Of a stretch of DNA of 10,458 bases, positions 1 through 7,025 are shown piece after piece. Position 1 is the stretch's first letter. Each line of letters begins with the position of its first letter. The stretch comes from Monoraphidium neglectum (Eukaryota; Chlorophyta; Chlorophyceae; Sphaeropleales; Selenastraceae), in NCBI RefSeq assembly GCF_000611645.1, contig NW_014012765.1, forward strand, positions 9,531 through 19,988, written 5' to 3'. The notes under the pieces are model-generated. The model ran no database searches and was not told the origin of the DNA. It saw only the letters and a list, made by a program, of their open reading frames with translations. The position numbers were made by a program, and so were the translations under genes.

Positions 1-2385
1 GCCCGGACCCCTGATACACCCCAAGCACCGCCTCTGCCACGTCCCCCTTGCCTGCGCGCGCCCGCAGCAGCGCCATCCCTATGTGCCACGCCACGCTCAG
101 CGAGTGCGGCACCGCGGCCCGCTTTGCGACCGCCCCAAGCATCGGCGAGCTCGCCAGCCCGGCGCTGCCGCCCGCCACGTCGCAGGCTGCGCGCAGGGCG
201 CGCTCCACGTGGGTCGCTGAGCTGGCGCGGGTCATGAGGAGCAGGCCGCCCTTGTCATCAGCCAGGGCGCAGGGGGTCAGGGGCACGCCGGCAACGGCGG
301 CCGTCGTCATCTTTGGGTGCGGCGGGCGGGGGTGACGCGCGGGAGGTGAGCGGGGGTGAGGGAAGTAGAGGTGGTTGGGAGGGGCATTCGACGCTGGTTT
401 TGTCAAAGCACCCGCCGCCAATAAAATCGAACGCAGTACCCGCACTTCACAGCAGTGTCAGTCGATGCCAGGCTGGTGCAGCCCTGCGTGCAGCATAGGT
501 TGATGCAGCAACCCAGACCACCCCCTTCTCATCCACCTCCTTTCAATCAACTCCTTTATGCCAGTCCACCCACCCACCCCCTGCTGGTGCCCACACCTCC
601 CAGAAATGACCATCCAGATCATCTGGACAAGCCGTACATGCACTCTCAACCCCCGCTCACGCCACCCCACGCATTCGCATGAGTGCGCACCCTGCGACAC
701 CTGCGCAAGCACACCAGCACGCAACCACACAACCGTACACACGCCACCAAGCACACAAGCACACAAATCCACAAGCACACAACCACACCCCATTACACAA
801 TCACACCCCACCGCACAACCACACAGAAACCCGCGCCACCACACACCAACCACACACCTGCAACTCCGGGAAGGCGCGACCCATCAGGTCAGCGTCCAGC
901 GCCGGCAGCCCCAGCGCCATCGCCACCGCCAGCGGCTCCAGGCAGTTGCCGCCCCCGACCTCCGCCACCATCACCGCCCCCAGCCGCCCGCCGACGTCGC
1001 CGGCGGCGCCGCCTCCCTGGCCTCCGACGCCGCCGCCAGCGGCGCCTGCAGCTTCCAGGGCGGATGCCGCCGACGTGGCGCCGACGGCCCTGCACGCCGC
1101 GACGCCTTCCAAGTACTCCGCCAGGCCCCTCACCGCCGCCTCCGCCTCCCCGCCCGGCAGCTTCTCAGCAGATACCGTCGGCGCCCCCATGCCGCCCGCG
1201 TCGCACACCAAGGCATCGTCCGGCAGCAGATGCAGCGGCAGCACCCGCGGCCGCGGCGGCCCTTTACCTGCCGCCGCAGGTGCAGCACCCGGCGCCATCA
1301 CTGCGGGCGCAGCCCCCAGTGCCATAGCGCTGGCAAGGCGCAGGCGCGCATGCCGTGCGGAGCCGCCCCCTCCGGCCCCCAGGACCTGCGCCCCCAGGGC
1401 CAGTGCGTCCAGATCAAGATCACCCAGCTCCCACTCGCCCTGGGGGTAGTATGTGATTGTTGGTGGTCTGGCATGCTGCATGGGTGCAATTGCCACCGGT
1501 CTATTCAGTCAACCGCACCACCCTAGCTGGCCCTACGGAGGCGACGCCGCGCGGAGTCAAAGCATGCACGCCGCGCCCCGCTGCTGGCAGCAGCGCCCGC
1601 GAGAGCCGGCCGCAGAGCCCGCGCCGGCTGCACGCACACACGCACGCACGCTTGCGCGAGGTGGCTTGGGTGATACGGGTGGGGCGGACGCGCCTGGCTG
1701 TTGAAGCGCGGCTTGTGGGCTGCCAGGTCAGCGGCGCTCCATTCTGGCGCCTGCATCGACTCTGGCTCGGAGTGGAAAGCTAGACTGGCCGGCGGCGGCA
1801 GGCCCTCCTCCTCGGCTGCGCGTGCGGCCGGTTGCAGAACTCCGGCCTCGGCTGCCTGCTCCGCCGCCGCCCCAGCCGCCGCGGCCGCCGCGACAGCAGC
1901 AGTCCCTGTCGCCGCCGCGGTATCCTCCTTCACCGCCGCGGCCGCCGTTGGCGCGGCAGCCGCCGTCGCCTGTCTTTCTGACAGATCCAGGTCCCCCACC
2001 ACCCTTACCTTCACCCTCGCTGCGCCGCCTGGCAGGTACGCCAGGGGCACCACGTCCTGGGAAGCTACCCGGCAGCTGCCCGGCGCCGCGCCGGCGGCCT
2101 CCGCGGCGGCGGTGGCGCGTCGCACGGCGTCAGCCAGGGCGCGCCGCCGCCGGGCGCCGCCTGATTGGGCTTCCGGAGGGGAGGGTTGCTGGCCCGGCGC
2201 CTGCTGCTGCTGGGGCGCAGGCAGCGGCGGTGGTTCCTCCGCGTCGTCGTCTCCGAGGTTGTACAGCGCATCAACACTGCCGCTGACCTGGGCCGTGCGT
2301 GAGTGTTGGGGTGACGCGCGTGTTGGCATGAGTGTGTGCGCGTACGCGCGCGCGTGCCATAGCATGCGCGTCCGCGCACCCTTTG

Positions 2386-2466
<81 letters not shown>

Positions 2467-5400
2467 CGCACGCGCGCACGCGCAGCGGCTGCGTTTTTGT
2501 GTTTTCGTGTATGCACGCACGCCCACTTGCGCACATTCGGGCACACACATGAGCGCCCACAACAAAGCATAAAGCTGGTGCACTCCAACGCCAGCCAGCC
2601 TCACCTGCGGAATCGCCGCCCCCACCGCGTTCGCCACCTTCGCATGCGGCGGCCGCACAATTCCCCCCGCGCCGGCGAGCCCGGCGCCGCAGAGCGACTC
2701 GCCGCCCCCCACCAGCAATACCGGCAGGGCGCGGTCTTTCGCGCTCGGGATGACTGACTCGACGCCTGCTGCCAGCACGGATTGGATGGCCTGCAGGCAG
2801 GGCGGCCAGAGCGCGGAACTGGGGCAGGTGTGCTGGCTTGGCGAGCTCCAATTGGCAGCTTACCCTGCAGCGCTTGGGTGCGGGACATCAGGAGCCGCCC
2901 ATGCAGCTTCTGGGTGGCTTCCAAATGCTGGGCCCCGCCCCACGCCCTGCTCTTTGCATTCCTGAGCCATCTTAGGGTGGGAGCAAGCGCAGCAAGACAG
3001 CAGCCGCAGATAGTAGGAGGCACGTGCGCTGCCTGGTCATGGCCGGCGCGACGACCGAAAGCCGCGGCCCTCACCTCCCACGCCTCCTCGAGCTGCTGCG
3101 CCGGCGGCCACACCCCATCTGATGCCCCCGTCGCCTCCTCCTCCGCGGGCGCCGCCGTTGCTGCTGCTGCAGCCGCGGGGCCGCCTTCCAGCCGCATGCG
3201 GCCCAAAGAGACCGCCACGTCGGTTGCAGTCAGGGTGGCGCCCCCAAAGGACAGCGCCTCCGTGTACAGGTCATTGCCCACGCTCTCCGGCCCAACGTGG
3301 CACCCACCACCGCCGCCGCTGCCGCTGTCGTCGTCGGCAGCGGCGGCGCCCCCGGGCTGGTCGCGGCGAGATGACAATCTGACGAGGGAGCCGCCGCCAA
3401 GGCCGAGGGACGCGACGGCAGGCAGCGCAAAGTTTGTGACCACGCCGCAGATGCTGGTCGCGCCGCCGGCTGCGCGCGGCAGGCCGTTCGAGACGACGCC
3501 TGCGCGGGCGCATGCGAGGACGGTGAAGGGACCAAAAGATTCAGCAATGGGAAAATCAGGGCGACAAGCTGGGGACTGGTGCTGCAGTTTTGACCAGTTG
3601 CTAAGTGTAGTCAGCAGGCCTGCAGACAACAGCTGAGAGCAGTGAAGGGGAAGCTTCCATACCGATGTCGGTCGTGGTGCCGCCGATGTCGACCACAATA
3701 GCATCCGTTACGCCGGCCAGAAATGCGGCCCCACGCATGCTGTTGACCGGGCCTGACTGGAACGACATGACAGGAAGCTGCTAGGGCGCGCACGTGGGAG
3801 GTGGGAACAGCGAGGGGGGTTGGCGCGCACCACGCGTGGGCCGTTCGCGCAAGAGGGGTAGGGCGCAGGATTCAGGCGCAAGGTTCAGAAAGCAACCTCC
3901 AGGGCCGCCTGTAAATTCGAGGACACTTGTATCGCTCTGCAGAGCCAAAGCAAAAGCATGCAAAGATCTTTGCACGTGGATTGAGATCCTGTTACCTATG
4001 CAACCGCTGAGCCAGCCGTCTGCACACCCATCGGATTCCAAGCAGGCACCAGCGCGGCCCCACCACCCACGCAGCCACGTATCCGCCCATCCACCCACCT
4101 ACACATCCACCCCCCCTCCCCACCTACCCACCCAACCACCCAACCACCTCTGCGGCGACCTCCGCCCGCAGCAGCGCGCCGTCGCTGCCCGTCAGGAACA
4201 GCCGCGCCCCCGCCAGCCCCAGCGGCGCGAGCGCGGCCGCATACTGCGGCACAAGTCGCGCCGCCAGCGGCTGCAGGGCCGCATTGAGGATCGCCGCGCC
4301 CTCGCGCTCAAGCAGGCCCAGGTCACCCAGGGCGTGAGAGAGGGTCAAGTGGACGCGCCTCCCTGGAGGAGGGGGGAATCGATTCGTTTTCGCAACACAC
4401 CGACGAGGGAATGGAGTGGTTGGGTGGGGTTGGGTGCAGTCCGCACGGGGTACGGCACCAATATGCTCCCCAGGCAAACAAGGTCACGGCATGTGCGGCC
4501 AGATTCATCAAGGCGGCGTGTTGCTTGTTGCGGTCAGTCCCCGAGTTTTCTGGCGGCGGCACCCAGGCGCGTCGCCGGCGCCGCCCGGCCCACCCGGCGC
4601 GAGCCTGTCCACCGCGGCCCGCAGCCGCGCCGCGAACGCCTCCTCCTGGGCCCCGTTGAGCGGCGAGAAGACGCCGCAGACCGCCACTGCATCGAGCCCG
4701 CGGTCCAGCAGCAGCCGCGCCGCGGCTGCTGCGTCGTCCTCGCCCCCTTGCGGCTCACTGATGGGCGTCGCGCCATCGTACTCGAATCCGCCTTTGGGGT
4801 TGTTTTTGGGTAATTGAATGGGTGCAGGTGGGCGCAGCTTCAGCTTGTATAGCAGGTTGTGATAGCTTCAGCAGCGACGAGCCCAGCGGCGCGACGCGGC
4901 GCCTGCTGGGCTGCCCTGCGCGCCGCCGCGGCCGACCTGGGCAGGCAGGCCCCACCCAGCCGCTGACCGCGGGGGTGCCGGTTTGTGAGCGGCGGCGCGC
5001 GCCCGCGCGCCTTGGGCGAAGAGGTGGCCGCCTTCGACCGCGCGCCGCAGCGGCGGGGGGAATCCTGAGAAGGGCGGCAGGCCGCGCGTGGCGGGGCCGC
5101 ACAGCCGCACTGCCAGCACGCGCGCGAGGCCGCGGCGCTGCACCAGGGCGTTGACCAGCTGGGTGGTGCCCAGCATCAGCGCCTGCACGTCGGCGGGGTC
5201 TGGCGGGGCGCACGAGCGGTTGAGCAGTTGCGTGGGCTGCGCGGGCTTTGCGAAGTGGCTTTTACTAGGCGTGGCGAGGGCCAGGGCATAGCGGGGGGGC
5301 ACTGTGCTCTGCGTCGCCTGGTGGCCGCCCACTTGCAAGCTGACCTGCGCACCTGTGCTAGCGGCTTTGAGGGCAATCGCGCAAGCGCCGACGATGCCGC

Positions 5401-5509
5401 CGACGACGTCGGGCGTGGTGCGTGCCTTGCCAGTCCCCAGCACACGCGTGCCGTGCAGCACTGCTGCATCGGTATGGGTGCCGCCCACGTCCACTCCAAC
5501 ACGCAGCAT
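1..5509 (-). CDS. Hydantoinase/oxoprolinase-DUF917 fusion protein, 5' ten exons (partial)
   Basis: Exons on the minus strand: 5509-5353, 5199-5011, 4791-4594, 4362-4148, 3777-3663, 3499-3075, 2790-2605, 2287-1694, 1439-858 and 310-1 (runs off the window). They sum to 2971 nt, about 990 residues, and all junction phases agree. The N-terminal half is an ASKHA-fold HyuA/oxoprolinase. Seen: phosphate-1 motif GVDVGGTHTD (residues 5-14), GTTQLVNALVQRRGL after exon 2 begins, GGFEYDG, LSHALGDLGLLERE, QSGPVNSMRG (260-269), phosphate-2 motif VVDIGGTTTDIG (281-292), LVGGGE near 459-464 and VPLAYLPG (575-582). An Ala-rich linker (about 602-655) leads to a DUF917 region starting at about 694, with LGAGGGG (713-719) and DADLMGRAFPELQ (875-887). 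Known families: HyuA-type enzymes open cyclic amides with ATP; DUF917 is named for S-methyl-thiohydantoin desulfurase and is often a separate neighbouring gene in bacteria. The substrate here is not inferable. No organelle-targeting peptide is seen, so it is probably cytosolic. ATG at 5509 is chosen because it sits directly before the family motif. Exon 1-2 and exon 8 ends have alternatives. Confidence 0.86.
311..857 (-). other. Intron 9 of the hydantoinase-DUF917 gene, with a CA/TG low-complexity tract
   Basis: 547 nt with donor CAG|GTGTGT and acceptor CCCAAAG|ATG, phase 0. The plus strand from about 690 to 860 is an imperfect CA/CCA-rich tract (TG/GTGG-rich in the transcript, next to the donor). 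The acceptor end is C-rich in the transcript. No separate gene is seen here. Confidence 0.75.
1440..1693 (-). other. Probable GC-AG intron (intron 8 of the hydantoinase-DUF917 gene)
   Basis: The donor CAG|GCGCGT and acceptor CCCCCAG|GGC are both phase 0 and join HKPRFNSQ to GEWELGDLDLD, the expected lead into DUF917. A GT donor (TGC|GTGCGT, exon end 1646) is also phase 0 and would add 16 residues (ARPPHPYHPSHLAQAC), so the GC donor is likely but not certain. Confidence 0.5.
2332..2357. repeat. 26-nt purine-pyrimidine alternating (CG-rich) tract
   Basis: A second perfect purine-pyrimidine alternation, rich in CG steps, about 30 bp from the (TG)36 tract in the same intron. Such tracts can adopt Z-DNA. 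Confidence 0.8.
2387..2458. repeat. (TG)36 dinucleotide microsatellite in intron 7
   Basis: Thirty-six uninterrupted TG units, reading as (CA)36 in the transcript of the minus-strand hydantoinase gene. The tract lies within intron 7 (2288-2604) and accounts for the spurious Cys-Val and Thr-His reading frames here. It continues into CG/CA alternation up to 2484. Confidence 0.98.
3778..4147 (-). other. Intron 4 of the hydantoinase-DUF917 gene, with a G-quadruplex-type start
   Basis: 370 nt with donor GAG|GTGGTT and acceptor GCAG|CTT, phase 0. An alternative acceptor three bases earlier (CTAG) would add one Gln. On the transcript strand 4141-4110 holds five runs of three or more G with loops of one to five bases, directly after the donor. 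No separate gene is seen. Confidence 0.75.
4792..5010 (-). other. GC-AG intron (intron 2 of the hydantoinase-DUF917 gene)
   Basis: The donor is CAAG|GCGCGC and the acceptor CAAAG|GCGG, phase 1 on both sides. Splicing here joins HLFAQ to GGFEYDG and restores the conserved family block GGH...GG(H/F)EYDG. No GT donor that keeps phase restores it. The intron is 219 nt and reading through it meets a stop. Confidence 0.75.
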
Positions 5510-5549
5510 CTTGATAAATGGAATCAATGCGTGTGCAACATCAAACGGC

Positions 5550-5565
5550 TATGTACCGGTACATA
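5550..5565. promoter_or_regulatory. 16-bp perfect palindrome with two GTAC cores
   Basis: TATGTACCGGTACATA is an exact inverted repeat centred between 5557 and 5558. It lies 41 bp upstream of the hydantoinase start codon, so in its 5' UTR or core promoter. It holds two GTAC cores (5553-5556 and 5559-5562). GTAC is the core bound by SBP-domain factors, including the green-algal copper regulator CRR1. More GTAC copies follow at 5595, 5628, 5686 and 5913. The link to SBP factors is inference from the core motif alone. Confidence 0.4.
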
Positions 5566-6441
5566 TGACGGGACTGCAATGGACGAGATCTACGGTACAC
5601 TCCGTCTGATCTGGTGTGGCGCGAGGCGTACAAACCACTTTGGAACGTTGGATTTTCACATGAGCGCGATCCAATGCGCGCAAGGGTACTGGCCTTCATT
5701 GGTGCAGATACCCGCAGGCTGCGGCCACCACAAAGCACAAACCGAACCTCAACCACCAGTCCACGCATTGCGCGCGGATGATTGCGCACGCTGGCCATGC
5801 TGCTGTGCAGACAGGCAGGGGGTAATTCAGGCAGGTTTAAATCTTGTGTATCAGGCCTCAAGGGCTACAGGGAGGGAGGCCTGGGAGACGGGGGTGCAAG
5901 CATTGTCGGCCCGTACCCAAGATGTGCTGTGGCTGGGAGCTGTGAGGATTGCGCTTGAGCTTCAGCAGCAGCGACCGCATTGACCCAGGATGTCGCCCCA
6001 TGACGGGAGCTGGGCTGGCCCCCCCCAAAAACAAACAAACAAAACAGCTGCCGCAGCCGTAAATGCGGCATGCACTCCCGTCCGGGTCAGAAGTGGGCAT
6101 CGGCTCTGCTCAGCGCGCACGTGCCGGGAAGTTTGTAGGTCACACACTAGCTCAGACACTGACAGAAAAACTAAAAATGGCACTTGCAGAAGGAAAGAGT
6201 CCACTCAGCATGCGGAAGGCGCGGATGAGCTTGCACTGCAGTGTGCCCACAACCTTGCAGGCGTGTCCTTTGCAGAAAGGGCTCGCTTGCCTGTATGATA
6301 CCTGCCTCCTGAACGCAAGGAATAAAGCTTTTTGCGGGATAATTTGAGTGCACTGGGCACGGGGGCCACATGGGATTGGCTGCGATGGTCAATTCCCCAG
6401 CGGGCAAAGTAGTGAGCCATGCATGCGGATGCGCCACGCAG

Positions 6442-6464
6442 CACAGGGCGTGGTCGGCCCTGTG
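6442..6464 (+). repeat. Inverted repeat (8-bp stem, 7-nt loop)
   Basis: CACAGGGC (6442-6449) pairs exactly with GCCCTGTG (6457-6464). It is 26 nt before a plus-strand TGTAA. No function can be assigned. Confidence 0.5.
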
Positions 6465-6608
6465 TTTATGAGCAAGTTGAGCCTTCACCTGTAACATGTA
6501 GAATTCAAATCGGGAAGGCACCCCACCATCTCACACCAAGCAAGCACAAGCGCACAACCGGTCACAGTCGCACAGTCGCCGAGATCTTGGTCGACGATCT
6601 CTGTGACC

Positions 6609-6957
6609 TCATCTAGCGGTGGCGGTGGTTATGAGCACGATGCAGAGGCCGCAGATGATTGACAGCTGCAGCGGCTGCCGGAGCTGGAGAGCCTTCCGCT
6701 CTGCCCGGTGACCGTCAGCTGCTCGGGCTACGTTCATTGCACCTGATTTGTTGTCGAAGCATTCTGCTCATCTACAAAACACACCCACCGCTTGCAGGCC
6801 CCACGGGCTCAGGAGGCGCACTGCAGTGGCAGCCCTGTCGGCGGAAGCGGGGCAGCACGAGCAGCATGAGCACGGGCAGCAGCAGGTGTGGACCGACGCC
6901 GCTGCTTCTCGCGAGGCCGCATGATCCTAGACCTACGCCTGACACGAACGCGACGCT
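6609..6957 (-). pseudogene. Possible membrane-protein relic, sideroflexin-like (tentative)
   Basis: Two minus-strand open segments read as membrane-type sequence. Segment A (6957-6775) includes GLARSSGVGPHLLLPVLM followed by LLVLPRF. Segment B (6683-6609, ending TGA) reads PLQLSIICGLCIVLITTATA after a CTCTCCAG acceptor-like site. The spacing and pattern (R, then LLPxxM, then PxQ, then a Cys/Gly hydrophobic helix) resemble the C-terminal end of sideroflexin (Mtc) carriers. The usual end motif is missing, no donor joins the two in good phase, there is no TGTAA after it, and the rest of such a gene is absent. It overlaps the FKBP 5' flank. Chance hydrophobic frames are a serious alternative. Confidence 0.2.
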
Positions 6958-7025
6958 TTACGGTTGCTTTGCGCCGCTGCTCGTGCACACCGCAGGTCGC
7001 GTCGCTCGCTCGTTTCCCGCCATGA
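6921..7025 (+). promoter_or_regulatory. Upstream ORF whose stop overlaps the FKBP start codon
   Basis: ATG at 6921 opens a 34-codon Arg-rich frame ending in TGA at 7023-7025, which overlaps the FKBP ATG at 7022 as ATGA. Alternatively this is the true first exon: a donor after CAG at 6995 and the acceptor CTGCAG at 7063 are both phase 0 and would splice a 25-residue Arg-rich leader onto APTRRDTLL. Confidence 0.35.

Larger units (their letters stand above)
5510..7021. other. Divergent intergenic spacer between the hydantoinase and FKBP genes
   Basis: 1.5 kb that should hold both promoters and both 5' UTRs. No open frame here shows a recognisable full-length protein. Visible items are the GTAC palindrome and scattered GTAC sites (5550-5916), AATAAA at about 6321, an 8-bp-stem inverted repeat (6442-6464), a plus-strand TGTAA (6490-6494) and upstream ATGs at 6866 and 6921. 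I see no clear TATA box. Confidence 0.6.

Noticed and set aside
683..860. CA-rich spaced repeats considered as a CRISPR-like or satellite array
   Set aside because: The units are irregular, there are no constant-length spacers, and the tract lies inside an intron. It is simple-sequence drift.
558..1526. Long plus-strand open frame (322 codons)
   Set aside because: It lies antisense to exon 9 of the hydantoinase-DUF917 gene, whose minus frame carries the family motifs. The plus frame is Arg/His/Pro-rich shadow sequence.
1701..2552. Plus-strand open frame of 283 codons with a Cys-Val repeat
   Set aside because: It is antisense to exon 8, and the Cys-Val run is just the (TG)36 microsatellite translated.
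2782..3636. Plus-strand open frame of 284 codons
   Set aside because: It is antisense to exon 6, which holds the conserved hydantoinase sequence on the minus strand.
3794..4813. Plus-strand open frame of 339 codons
   Set aside because: It is antisense to exons 3-4 and intron 4. No domain is recognisable, and Arg/Pro/Gln richness is typical of shadow frames in GC-rich DNA.
5509..5527. TTG start at 5527 adding six residues to the hydantoinase
   Set aside because: A TTG start is implausible in a eukaryotic nuclear gene, and the ATG at 5509 fits the family N-terminus.
5228..5983. Plus-strand open frame of 251 codons
   Set aside because: It spans the antisense of exon 1 and the promoter region; no recognisable motif or codon pattern.
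5990..6298. Plus-strand open frame of about 100 codons in the spacer
   Set aside because: No hydrophobic core, motif or similarity that I can recognise; composition looks non-coding.
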